64,000 bases of DNA from Lantana camara. Lineage: Eukaryota > Streptophyta > Magnoliopsida > Lamiales > Verbenaceae. Positions 46,691 through 57,480 of this stretch are shown here, one piece after another. The notes under the pieces are model-generated. The model was not told the DNA's origin. It did not search any database and saw only the letters and a list, made by a program, of their open reading frames with translations. A program made the translations under genes and the position numbers. Within the stretch, counting starts at the first letter, position 1. The number at the start of each line of letters is the position of its first letter. The stretch spans positions 122,375,501-122,439,500 of the forward strand of contig CM074857.1 of assembly GCA_037501455.1 (NCBI GenBank). Direction: 5' to 3'.

Positions 46691-47459
46691 TTTTTTTAGG
46701 GATATAACCCTTAATTTCTTTTCCCCTTTTCTTTCTCGTTTATTATCTGACGTGACACTATTAAATCATAAACTAAATATGTTTCGCTCGATTTGTAAAA
46801 GAAGAAACCATTGGGGCCATTTTGCAAAATATAATAAATATATCAGTTGTACACAAATTGCCTCAAAACCCAAATTCTCTTCATTTTCCCCTCTTCTCTC
46901 TTCTCTCCTTCTTCGTCGCCGTCGCTGCAGAATTTGATAAGTTTCATTTACTTTATTTATAACTCCATAGCCATGACCCAATAACAAACGAAACCCTAAT
47001 CTCTCTTTCTTCTTCATACTTCTCGCCGCCGCCCTCTAACTTATTCCACCAGATCTCCTCTCTGCCAGTGTGTCTTATCTCTAGATAGTAGCATGCTGCT
47101 TCGTAATTTTTGCACACAATTCCACACAAATTTTGATCAAAAATTACGAAGCGCATGTTACTTTCTAGAGCAATGATGAAATTCTGGTCACTTCTTTCCG
47201 CTGCTGCTTTGAAAAGCGTATGGAATAATCTGCGTATTGATGATTCTGTGTTTGTACTATAACACCGAATCATCAATATCAACTGTATTATTTAACCGAG
47301 TTTGAACAAATCTACAATTGACTCCCCTGTATCCATTCTGAAAACGTATTGCCTCGCCTGTGGCCACTCTGCAAACATTTGTGGAACATGATGTTGGCAA
47401 GAAATCCCAACTAAATGGAGAATTCGAAATCCTGGTCCAATATCGAGAAATCGAAATCC
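46691..47459. other. Spacer with a leader-like pyrimidine-rich block and two hairpins
   Basis: Positions 46870-46925 form a CT-rich tract (CTTCTCTCTTCTCTCC, then CGTCGCCGTCGC), typical of a plant 5'UTR on the plus strand. No following ORF is convincing, so it may be the leader of a displaced gene. A perfect 15 bp inverted repeat (GCTTCGTAATTTTTG at 47098-47112 and its complement at 47138-47152) and an 11 bp one (47236-47246, 47268-47278) lie downstream. Confidence 0.4.
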
Positions 47460-47970
47460 TGCTAGAATCGAGTTCTAGATTCATGTAATCTAGTACTAGA
47501 TCAATCACTTGAAACGAATTTCACTTATTTTTTTCAACGCATTATTTGTTGGGGTACGTAATATGTGTAATGTAGCAATAATATTTCTTGTTTACCTTTT
47601 AAAATCCATATTCCATCCCAGTAATGAATAATATAGTACTAGATCAGTTGGTGTAAGAAATAATCTAGTACTAGATTAATCTTTTGAAACGAATTTTGCT
47701 TATATTTTGAACTCATTATTCGTTGGCGTACGTAATTTGTGTAACCTGGCAGTGATATTAATTGTTTTACCTTTTAAAATCCATATTTTAAGTCAATAAC
47801 GAATAATCCAGTACTAGATAAGTCACTTGTAAAGAATAATCTAGTACTAGATTCATTTAATCTAGTACTAGATATTGAATAATCTAGTACTAGATTCAAT
47901 TAATCTAGTACTAGATTAATCAGTTCAAACGAATTTCCCATATTTTTTTGAATCTAGTACTAGATTCATG
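47460..47970. repeat. Array of CTAGTACTAG palindromes, left arm
   Basis: Seven exact CTAGTACTAG copies occur at 47490, 47665, 47841, 47862, 47884, 47905 and 47954, plus near matches at about 47633 and 47811. The flanking sequence also repeats: TTGAAACGAATTT with (C/G)GTACGTAAT follows the motif at about 47.5 and 47.67 kb, a unit of about 175 bp. Confidence 0.85.
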
Positions 47971-47999
47971 AATGCAGAGATTCATTATCCATCTCTTTA

Positions 48000-48690
48000 A
48001 TAACAATAAGGTGACTTTTTGAGATTCATGAAGCCCAATACTTAAATGTCGAATCCAAGCTCCAAACCGGTGGATTGGTTTAGTCGCCTGCACCTCTATA
48101 ATCAGCCGTATTTTATTGAAATATGGTTGAGCCAGCACAGGAGTAGAGCTTGAAGATGAAATATCGATGATTGAAATAGATGAATGATCTTATTAAGCTT
48201 CATGAACCCCAATCCTCAATATCCATCTCCAAGCTCCAGTCCGATACTGGCATGTTTTCGCTGCTAGGGTTTGGTTTTGCTTTTGCTTGATGGAGTTAGG
48301 ATGAGCCTGGTAATTGGACAATTTATAGAAAAAATTAGTGATACATGCATTCAGTTAGCCAGAACAGGAGTGGAGCTTGAAGATGAAATATCCAGGATTG
48401 GGGTTCACGAATGATCTTATCAACAAGAATAAGGTGACTTATTGAGCTTCATGAACCCCAATCTACCTCTCTTGAAGAAGAACAAGAAGAAGAAGATAAG
48501 AAAGAAATAAGGAGAAAACGGGTAGGGTTGTGCGGATAGGTTTACTGCAATACTTGTTGTTACATTGAAGCATTTATAAGTAAAAATTAGGTTGAGTTTG
48601 TTTCCTAAAAGCATTAAATTCAAGTGGTTGACAGATGCATTAAATTCAATTGTGTTGGCAGATGCATTAAATTCAATTGGGTGCCAGATG
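48000..48690. repeat. Diverged ~200 bp repeats and a 26-27 bp minisatellite
   Basis: CAGGAGT(A/G)GAGCTTGAAGA followed by TGAAATAT occurs near 48137 and 48364. ATTCATGAA or CTTCATGAAC with CCCAAT recurs near 48023, 48200 and 48448. At 48611-48689 the unit GCATTAAATTCAA(G/T) is repeated three times with a 26-27 bp period. Confidence 0.6.
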
Positions 48691-49057
48691 CATTTCTCAT
48701 AATACCAGGTGGCGCCTTTCTACCACAAGTCCAGCATGATTTGTTATTATTACATTTGGCGTCTTTTCAGTATTTCAAATATTTATTATTATCATTGGAT
48801 ATTAGGGTTTAGGATTTACGGTTTAGGGTTTGGACAAGCTGGTTCTAAAGAACCCTAAACCATAAGGTGCCACTGAATTAATTGAAAAGATTGCACCCTT
48901 CCCGTAGTTTGACCGACCAATATTGAAGAGGTAAGACAACGAAGGTGTGCGACGATATGTATCCACTTTACATCATAATGTCTAATCACCTGTATTTATA
49001 CCTTGCCTTCTTCTCAATCTCTCCCATATTTCATATACTTGATTGATAAACAAAGTC
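48691..49057 (+). promoter_or_regulatory. Upstream region of small gene copy 1
   Basis: It contains the telomere-like inverted pair GGTTTAGGGTT (48820-48830) and AACCCTAAACC (48851-48861). From about 48900 it matches the upstream region of copy 2 (about 49983-50138), sharing CCCGTAGTTTG, TATATACTTGAT-type text and CAAAGTCATGG. Confidence 0.5.
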
Positions 49058-49706
49058 ATGGCAGCAGCACCCATTCAGGGCGAGGTTGAAGCCTGCATGG
49101 TTGAACGTCTTCGGCAATATGCCGCAGAAAACCAAATTTCCCAACTAGAAGTCTTCCAGACAGGACTGTTTAGCGTGTCTGTTGAATTGTCACAGCGTTT
49201 CCAACAATAATACTTGCCCCAAGATGTTATAGAAGCGGTCAGAGGTCTGCAGATTAAATTTTACAACTTTTGTAGATTCTTGGGGTGTCATGGGGTTGAA
49301 GGAATGTCAGATGATGGTTTTCGCGCCAAATGGACGCCGTGGAATATTATAGTTCGAATCCCATAGCTATAAGTCAACTAATACATAAATCATGTTCTTT
49401 TTAATTTATGTTCATAATTTAATATACAATTACATTCCTTAGGTCGTTCACTGGGATGATGAACCCAGGTTTCAGGGATGCCGTTATTACGATCACCTTA
49501 GGTTTATCTTCAAAGTGCGGCAAGCACACCTCTTGGAAGGCGAAGAGCACCACCTCCACGTAGACAACATTGATGGTAGGAACTCAGACCCCGAGTCCCA
49601 GTCCCTTGAGGGCGACGATCACCCCGAGGACTCTGAGGATAGTGCTAATTCAAACATCCCTCAGAATGATAATGATGAAGTTAATCAGATTAATCCTCCC
49701 CCTTAA
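49058..49706 (+). pseudogene. Unrecognised small two-exon gene, copy 1 (disrupted)
   Basis: I do not recognise the family. Exon 1 starts at ATG 49058 (MAAAPIQGEVEACMVERLRQ) and exon 2 is 49443-49706 (VVHWDDEPRFQGCRYYDHLR, IFKVRQAHLLEGEEHHLHVD, then an Asp/Glu/Asn-rich tail). The intact ancestor would be about 190 residues with an acidic C-terminus. Exon 1 has an in-frame TAA at 49208-49210. The donor site aligned with copy 2's GTAAGG reads ATAAGT here, so splicing is also damaged. Exon 2, in contrast, is open. It lies on the opposite strand from the DUF1985 and transposase genes and was duplicated together with its promoter. It might correspond to a third VANDAL-type gene, but that is only positional inference. 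Confidence 0.6.
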
Positions 49707-50138
49707 GTTTTGATGTTGGTAGTCTCATTAATTTGTAAAAAGAACACAGAAGATCGCGTGATAGAAGGGTTCAATCTATCACTGGACTAAGTGCCCTTTG
49801 TTGATTTTATTTAATGCAATAACTTCTGTTGTTGTTCAAATGCATTTCATTCACTTGCAATATAATAAATTAAATATTTACAAGGCTTAAAATAAAGTAA
49901 ATCGGTTGATTTTTATACGTTAGATTGTGAAGTTCCCAGAAAGCCGAAAGGGCATCTACATTAAATAAAAAGTTGCAATCACACTTTCCCGTAGTTTGGC
50001 TGACCAATTTTGAATACCAAAAGGGCGCGACGATTGGGTTACACTTTCTTTCTTTCTGCCTCTTACCTGTATAAATATATGTTGTCTTCTTCTCACTCTC
50101 TACCATATTTTATATACTTGATAATCAGAATCAAAGTC

Positions 50139-50736
50139 ATGGTAGCACCCATTGAGGGAGCAGTTGAAATCTACATGGTTGAACGTCTTCGGCAGTATGT
50201 CGCTGATAACCAAGTTTCGCAACTAGAAGTCTTCTATTCAGGCCTTGTTCTATTGTCCATTGAATTGTCAGATCGATTCAAACGAAGATATTGGCCCGAA
50301 GATGTTATATCGTGGGTGAAAGCAAAGCGGAAATTTTTTTACAACTTCCATAGTTACTTGGCTTGTCCTGGTGTGTACTTGGCTGAAGATCGCAAAAATG
50401 GCCGAATTGTTTTTGATGCATATAAGAATGGGAATACTATGGATGTAAGGCGAAATCATACTCAATCATTTTCTTTAGATGTTGTTCATTTTTTGACTGT
50501 ACTAATGTAACGTATTTACATAGGTAATTCGATCGCATTAGGAGATCAGGGTGCGCGGATGCCCTTTCTACGACGAACTTAGTTTTATCTTCAAGGTGTG
50601 TGAGGCACACATGTTGGAAGGCGAAGAGGACCACCTCCACGCAGACCGCATTAAGGATAGGAACTCAGACACCGTTGGAATTGCCGGCGAGGAGAGTGTT
50701 AATCCAACAACCCTCATTATGATCCGGATGAAGTGA
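50139..50736 (+). pseudogene. Unrecognised small two-exon gene, copy 2 (disrupted)
   Basis: This is a tandem copy of the gene at 49058, 1.08 kb downstream. Exon 1 is 50139-50444 (102 codons, no stop; MVAPIEGAVEIYMVERLRQY, then LLSIELSDRFKRRYWPEDVI) with a good donor GGAT|GTAAGG. Exon 2 begins at 50524 but has TAG at 50539-50541. It also carries a one-base frameshift near 50715 before the shared C-terminal motif. The lesions are therefore in the opposite exon from those of copy 1. The family is unknown. The only features are a predicted helical N-terminal half and an acidic C-terminal half. Confidence 0.6.
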
Positions 50737-51099
50737 ATCAGTTTCATCCTCCTCTCCCATAATTTATGTTTTTTGTACTATGCCTACTTTTATTTTATTT
50801 TTAATAAAAGTTATCAGTTTGTAGAATTATTATTGATTTTGTATATTTACATTTATCCAAAATCAAGATCTAAACCCCCAAATTAACAATAATAAAAAGA
50901 AATATTCTAGTATTTGAAATTATCTAATCCAAAATATATCTCGGAGTCAAAACGGTATCTGAAAAAGGGGATATGATCGTCCTTCAGCAGATCTAGTGAC
51001 TTCCCCCGCATAAGAAGTTCAATGCAACACAACGTGTAGATTCCACAATCTCCACTGCAAAGTAGCAAATGAAATTAAATCAAAGTTCAAGGATCGCTT

Positions 51100-51195
51100 G
51101 CTCGATAAGGGTAATCTACTACGAGAACAGTGTGATCAAGTTATAGAAAGATGCAATCTAGTACTAGATAAGGATAATCTAGTACTAGATATGGA
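51100..51195. repeat. CTAGTACTAG pair downstream of the DUF1985/ULP1 gene
   Basis: There are two exact palindromes at 51158 and 51179, each as AATCTAGTACTAGATA, and a near match at about 51114. Confidence 0.8.
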
Positions 51196-51959
51196 AGTTT
51201 TTTCTATATTGTTCTCAGTTAATAAATATTCTTTATGTGCCTTCGTGTATTTTTTGGGCTGTTCTCCACAAGTTTCAGCTTCCAGATGATGGTGAGCTTG
51301 CTGCCCAAATACTGGAACTTTCCAGTCTGTGCCAATAGTCTGGGGAAGAAGGCACATAGATGATTCAAGGTAATTTGGTAGTTCCTTGCATCAAGTGGTG
51401 CAGAGGTGTTATTATATATCCTGATCGTTTTCTCATTAATCAGAATCTCCACGGTAATCCAATGAGAGTTTCCAACATTTACTGCACCGTAAAATTTATT
51501 TGCTTCGTCCCATGGTTGTCTATGCAGTGATAGTGATGCAGCAGATCTTGTGTGATCCAGAACATTGGACTGCCATTTGAAGGGAACATTCCAAATGCCC
51601 TTCACCTCCTCCATTGAATGATCCGCAGTTTGGAGGTCAATGTTCTCTGTATTCTTCACACTCCTGCCAGCCTTGCCACCCCTGGCAGCACCCCTGACAC
51701 TCTTCGCCTTATTTGCCCTTCTGAGAATCACGATATTGCCATCCTCGCCAATCCCTACAGAATCATCCTCATCAATGAGCCCCCTTGCCACGTAGTAATT
51801 CACCTTAAGATCTTGGAAGAAGGTCTCATCAAGGACCCTACAATCCTGAGCATATAGATCCACGCGTGTCTTCTGTTTAATCCTTAAATTGGCCAAACAC
51901 TCTGTCACATGCTGAAATGGTGTGAACGAAAATAATTTGTTAGGCCAAAACAAAAAAAT

Positions 51960-52185
51960 AATAAATAAAGGGATCGATTGATATACAGGGGCAATCTAGC
52001 ATTAGATAGATAAGGGTCTACTGATAGATATGGGAAATCTAGTGCTAGATAGATAAGGATCTAGTGATAGATATGGTAAATCTAGTACTCGATACATAAG
52101 GATCTAGCGATAGATAGGGGAAATCTAGTACTCGATACATAAGGGTATAGTGATAGATAGGGGAAATCTAGTACTACTACACATT
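51960..52185. repeat. Intron array of CTAGTGATAGAT/CTAGTACTCGAT motifs
   Basis: About ten motif copies occur within one intron of the DUF1985/ULP1 gene. The repeating unit is (A/G)GGGAAATCTAGTACTCGAT followed by ACATAAGG and TCTAGTGATAGATA, with a period of about 50-55 bases. Confidence 0.8.
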
Positions 52186-53214
52186 TATGTTTTACTATAT
52201 TTGTTATTGGAAATTTGTTTACCCCGGAGTGCAACCATTTTCCCGTTGCGAGGAGGACTTGCAGTTCTTCATTGTTAAACTCATGAGTCTTTCCTCGAAT
52301 TGGCTCTTGTGGGTTGGCACTGAACGCCCAGTGGTATAACGAGCTGGAATTTGAATTCTCTCCCATTTTGGAAAACCATTTGGCGAGAGTAAGAGGAATG
52401 TCAGCTGCAGTTTCTTCCTCTTCCGGAAAAGACTGATGGACAACCTGTGGCTGAGCCTCCAAGGTGGTTGGCTGTGTAGCTCTAGCTCTGGCTCTGGCTC
52501 TAGCCATGCAAATCTGTTTATATTAGGCTGCAGTATATGGAGAGAGGAGGCATGCGGCCCTTCTTTTAGTTCTCTTTGGTCTTGTTTTACCTTTACTTTT
52601 AGGGGCCTCCAACTCCTGCTGCACCATTACATTACCGCGGGCCTTGTCTTGGGCAGCTTTTTCCAAATGCTGCAATATTTTATCCAAAAATAACTTTGTA
52701 GATTCTTAATTAGCATCTGTTTTGGAGAGAAGGTTATCCATAAACTGTTGAATTTCTGGAGGAAGTTTAAATGCAGCAGCTCCTGAGGGTGTTGTGGGGG
52801 ATCTAGTGACATTTGGGGGTGTTGTTGGACCGGGTAGGTTGGTTGTTGTGTATGGTGGGGGTGGTGTGCACCAATAATTGCCCCAATCGGTATGTTCTGG
52901 AGCGAGTGATAGAGGTACTGATGGGCACCAATCATTGCCATCATCATGATCTGGCTCATTTGAATACAGTGGCGGAGGGGGCAATTCATTTCCAATGATC
53001 AACTGGGTGCACCCTTCTAAAATTTGTTTCAGATCATCAATGGGTGCATCATCAACATCCGTCGGTTCTTGCAATCCAAACATATAACTCATTGTTTTCT
53101 CCTTGGTGGATGGAAACAAGAATGGATGGACGGCTACCTGATTCTGATACATAATTTTTTATTTTTTTTTTAAAAATGGCTGTCAAAAACCAAATAGATC
53201 GAGTAAGAGAACGG

Positions 53215-53405
53215 AAGGTTCTAGTACTAGATTACATTTGTAAAAAAGCTTTTGCTTAATAGTCTAGCACGTGATTGAGGTGTTCTAGTACTGGATTACA
53301 TTTGTAAAAAAGTTTTTGCTTAATAATCTAGCACGCTATTGAGGTGTTCTAGTACTAGAGTTCTGGTACTAGCACGCGATTGAAGTGTTCGATAACTAGA
53401 TTATT
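53215..53405. repeat. Intron array of CTAGTACTAG and CTAGCACG motifs
   Basis: Exact palindromes occur at 53221 and 53349 with variants between them (CTAGTACTGG, CTAGCACGTGATT, CTAGCACGCTATT). A unit of about 64 bases (AGTTTTTGCTTAATA, CTAGCACG, ATTGAGGTGTTCTAGTACT) is repeated two to three times. It lies wholly in an intron of the DUF1985/ULP1 gene. Confidence 0.8.
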
Positions 53406-54994
53406 TTTTTATAGAAATTTCATTAGTTTTTGAGATCAAACCTCGAGCCTATGATTATCTTTTTGGGCATACAGATCCTCCATTTCCAAGGGCAGACCTT
53501 TGGACTGCATCCATCTAAATAGCCTGGGGAGTGGCAGCATGGACGTTCCATCTTGAGGTTGTAGTCCACTCCTATAACTTGCTATAGTTGGGCACATTTC
53601 GTAAGCCCAAGCCTAATCACAAAACACAAAACCACTCAGAAAATTAACGAATGCAAATTATTATCATGAAGAGTCGAAGGTTCACCTGCAACGTCCAAGG
53701 AAAACCACTAAGATGATAGGTCCTCTGTTTAGGCACTTCCACAGGATCCCATTTGACAATATCACTTAACCTCTTTTTTATTGTGTCTATTGTCCCTTTG
53801 AATGACAATAGACCCCATGGGTATCTGTAGAAAAACTTCAAATCACTGGCAAAACAAATATAATCCATTTTCACCACTCTTCCCTTCTCAACCCCAAGCA
53901 AAATATATTGAACGAAGAGCACAAGAGCAATTTTCTTGCGATCGCTCACATCAATATTCGTATTTTTTAACAGGGGCTCCAACTCTGTATCCTTGACCTT
54001 CTTATCCTATTTATCTCCGAGCACCCTCTTACGAAAATCCTCCGACTCCTTTTTAACGTTTTCAACCTCAATTCCTTCTGGGATTACACCAGAACCACAA
54101 TTAAGCCCGGTAACCAGAGCAAACTCCCTTAAACCAAATCTGACAGGCTTTCCTCCTATCAAGAACCAAAGTTCATTTTGTTTTTCTGTTGGAAGGGAGT
54201 ACATCATGAGAAAATGGAAGAGGGTGCCTGAGAAACCTTTATTCCAACCTAGAGGAAGCTTCTCCGTATATTTTCTAAACACTCTTGCGAGCCTTATACG
54301 GTTTTTTTTAAGGAATCTTGTAATGGGGGTAATGCGTTCCCATGAAGCACGGATTGTAATCCTCACTTTTGACGAGAAGAAGCAACGGTCACAGAGAGGG
54401 AGCAAATGGAATTTTGAGAAATCGATGCCGTGGGTAACCTCTGACTCCACATCCTCCGACTGCATATCAGATTCGTTCCCCACCGCCTCTATATATGGTG
54501 TCATGGTCATGACATTCTCAGTCTCAGAATCATCTTGGCGGCGCTTACTCCTATTTTCTTGAATAAAAAATCTCGCCGCTTCATTTTCTTCATTGTTACT
54601 GGAACTGGTACTTGTACTGTGATTATCATCAGGCGCATGGGCATCTTGCATGGGCGCTGTGGTTTTTTCTGAATCTACGACGGGGTTAACGTTCGCTTCC
54701 TTTGATGCCATATCTACTTTTTGGAAAATTTGATAAAAAGGGGTGAAGTCAACTGGACAGAAATGGAGAAAACCAAGAAAACCCTAGTTTTTTTTTTAAA
54801 TGATCTCTGAAGATTCAAAGATGAAGACGATGAACAGAAAAGTATTGAGATGTTGAACAGTCTTTTTTCTCTTTTTCTCTCTTACGCAAATAAGGAAATG
54901 ATTGCGATTGGATTGACCAAATGACAGTAAAATAATAAAAAATCGCTTAACTGTCAGACAAAAACACAACTTCATTTAAAGCTTGCCGCCTTTT

Positions 54995-56215
54995 TTTGAA
55001 CGTCCCAGTCATACAACTTTTGGGGGGCCTTGGGAAGCCTGTTCCATCACGTTTGGGCGGTTGTGTGTATGGAAAGCCTACGGATGGGGTATAGAGGCTT
55101 GGAAAAATATAAAAAAAATTAAAAGCAGCCATTCTGATGGAGGATCTAGTGACAGATACCCACGATCGATCGATAGATATGCCCCAGTCCTTGGCCCAAA
55201 ATGAAGATCAGCGTCCCTTATCTTGCTCTACACCCTTGGGGAGCCTGTTCCATCGCGTTTGGGCGGTTGTCTGCAATCCTGGCGAACCCAAGTGTGGGGG
55301 TCCTCCCAATTCTCAAGAAACTAGTCCACGATAATGGCTTGGGTTTTGGGGTTACAGCCCAATGTTGCACCAAATAAATCCAAATTTACTAAGATCAACA
55401 TGCAGTTGTATGGAAAGCCTACGGATGGGGTGTGGAGGCTTGAAAAAATATTAAAAAAATTAAAAGCGGTCATTCTGATGGAGGATCTAGTGATAGATAC
55501 CCACGATCGATCGATAGATATGCCCCACTCCTTGGCCCAAAATGAAGATCAGTGTCCATTATCTTGCTCTACACCCTTGGGGAGCCTGTTCCATCGCGTT
55601 TGGGCGGTTGTGTGCAATCCTGGCGAACCCAAGTGTGGGGGTCCTCCCAATTCTCAAGAAACTAGTCCACGATAATGGCTTGGGTTTTGGGGTTACAACC
55701 CAATGTTGCACCAAATAAATCCAAATTTATCAAGATCAACATGCAGTTGTATGGAAAGCTTACGGATGGGGTGTGGAGGCTTGGAAAAATATAAAAAAAA
55801 AATTAAAAGCGGCCATTCTAATGGAGGATCTAGTGATAGATACCCACAATCGATCGATAGATATGCCCCACTCCTTGGCCCAAAATGAAGATCAGCGTCC
55901 CTTATCTTGCTCTACACCCTTGGGGAGCCTGTTCCATCACGTTTAGGCGGTTGTGTGCAATCCTGGCGAACCCAAGTGTGGGGTTCCTCCCAATTCTCAA
56001 GAAACTAGTCCACGATAATGGCTTGGGGTTTGGGGTTACACCCCAATGTTGCACCAAATAAATCCAAATTTATCAAGATCAACATGCAGTTGTATGGAAA
56101 GCCTACGGATGGGGTGTGGAAGCTTGGAAAAATATTTAAAAAAAAATTTAAAAATGGCCATTATGATGGAGGATCTAGTGATAGATCCACACGATCAAGT
56201 GGTAGATTTGGTCTT
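54995..56215. repeat. Tandem array of a ~342 bp unit (three full copies plus a truncated one)
   Basis: The anchor GGAGGATCTAGTGA occurs at about 55139, 55480, 55822 and 56168, giving periods of 341-346 bp. Each unit also carries GATCGATCGATAGAT, CCTTGGGGAGCCTGTTCCATC and CAACATGCAGTTGTATGGAA. The first unit (54995-55133) lacks its middle part. The repeated ORFs across it are by-products of the array. It lies between the DUF1985 gene and the transposase gene. Confidence 0.9.
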
Positions 56216-57480
56216 ATTACACAATACAACACCAGTTACATTGTGAGTTTTACAATCCAAATAACCAGAATTACTATTAAAAGAAGCATCTGGCCTACTA
56301 CCAACTTGTACACCATATTCTGTTCTCCTCCAGCTGTAACAATTGGTGTCCTCTGGCTCGTAGCGTCACCACCTTCGTCATTATATGGGTACTGATCTTC
56401 GACCACGGGGTTACACCAATAAGAAAAGCCATGCTGATTGCACTAATAAAATAGTCTTCCCCGATTCAAATTATCTCTCTCTACCACCTTTATTGTAGTC
56501 CACTGATCGCATTCCCTGCACTTCTTCTTTCTATATCTCAGTGTTTTTTTTCTAGGTATAAGTAGAGCTAGCTGAACTTGCCATGATCTTTAAATTCGTT
56601 AAATGATAATCAAATGACCTATATAAATATAAATCCAAGGAACCCACCAACGGCTATAATAACGGCTACTATATTAATGGTTATAAATGTTTTGTAATAT
56701 TAAGAACTTTCAGGGGCGCTTTTGTAAACACCCAAAAAGTTAAGTATTTAAACCCCACTAAGCCCTAAATTCCTTTCAATTCCATTTTTTTTTCTCTACC
56801 GTAGCCGCCGGCATTCCTTGCTTCCGCTCCCCCCTCCTCTTCCTCTGCCTCTCCTCCTCATCCTCTCTCTCTTCCTCCCCCGCTTAAGGCCAAAAATCCT
56901 GCGCAAATTTGTGAGAGTCTGCCCTATTAGTTTGAATTGCTCTTGAAAATTATCATGTTTGTTGTATGATTTCCGCCATACAGTAGGAATCAATAGGTGT
57001 TTCTTTATTTGGTCCATGTAGTGTTTACTCGTTGTAGATGAACTATACGATGGGCAGTACAGGAGAGAGTTTTGAGATGCTTTGCATAACAATGGAAAGA
57101 AACCCTTGAAAATGCAAATGAAGATTTATTATGCATGTATAATAAATCTATAATAAAGCTTCAATTGCATTTTCCAGGGTTTCTTTCCATTGTTTGCAAT
57201 GCAAAGGTTGCACAAAGCTCTCAAAACTCTCTCATGTATTGCACATTGCATAGTTTTTCTACAATGTCTAACGATCTATTGCAAGGCCAAACAAAGAAAT
57301 CTATTGATTGTTACTGTTTGGCAACAAGTCCTACAGAAATGAAGATTTTCATGAACATTTCAGTCAAATACGGCAGATTTTGTGATTAAGGAAGAAGACC
57401 AGATCAACTTAATATTTTACATGTTAATATTTTCTTCTGTTAATATTTTATTTTATTAGAAGTTATATGTTATTAAATCC
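56216..57480. repeat. Noncoding stretch with a long imperfect inverted repeat (about 56935-57360)
   Basis: There is no gene. A pyrimidine-rich leader-like block lies at 56780-56885 (minus-strand reading is R-rich, low complexity). From about 56935 to 57140 and from about 57145 to 57360 the sequence is an inverted duplication with roughly 200 bp arms. Matched landmarks include CAATGGAAAGAAACCCT with AGGGTTTCTTTCCATTG, GAGAGAGTTTTGAGA with CTCAAAACTCTCTC, and CTATTGATTCCTACTGTATGG (complement) with CTATTGATTGTTACTGTTTGG. The transcript could fold into a long hairpin. Confidence 0.7.

Larger units (their letters stand above)
51136..54711 (-). pseudogene. DUF1985 + ULP1-type peptidase gene (VANC-like candidate), disrupted
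   Basis: Minus strand, at least five exons: 53686-54711, 53442-53612, about 52591-53137, 52223-52507 and 51136-51911. The start is ATG 54711 (MASKEANVNPVVDSEKTTAP). Residues about 90-230 form DUF1985 (ASWERITPITRFLKKNRIRL, SGTLFHFLMMYSLPTEKQ, ELWFLIGGKPVRFGLREFAL, VTGLNCGSG). The last exon resembles a ULP1/C48 cysteine peptidase core, with His in GNSHWITVEI. The expected Asp is Asn (RIYNNTS). The Cys box is reached only after a frameshift and reads TCGEQ rather than DCG. Premature stops lie at 54007-54009 (TAG) and 52706-52708 (TAA). Introns hold many CTAGTACTAG-type motifs. DUF1985 is the hallmark of VANC anti-silencing proteins, and fused ULP1 domains are common in plant Mutator-like elements. 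Confidence 0.75.

Noticed and set aside
46766..47282. Arg/Glu-rich minus-strand ORFs
   Set aside because: They are the complement of a CT-rich leader-like tract. The Arg/Glu content comes from the GA repeats.
55137..56395. Several similar plus-strand proteins with the segment SCMESLRMG or GSLFHRVWAVV
   Set aside because: They are translations of the 342 bp tandem unit in shifting frames. No introns, start context or domains support a gene.
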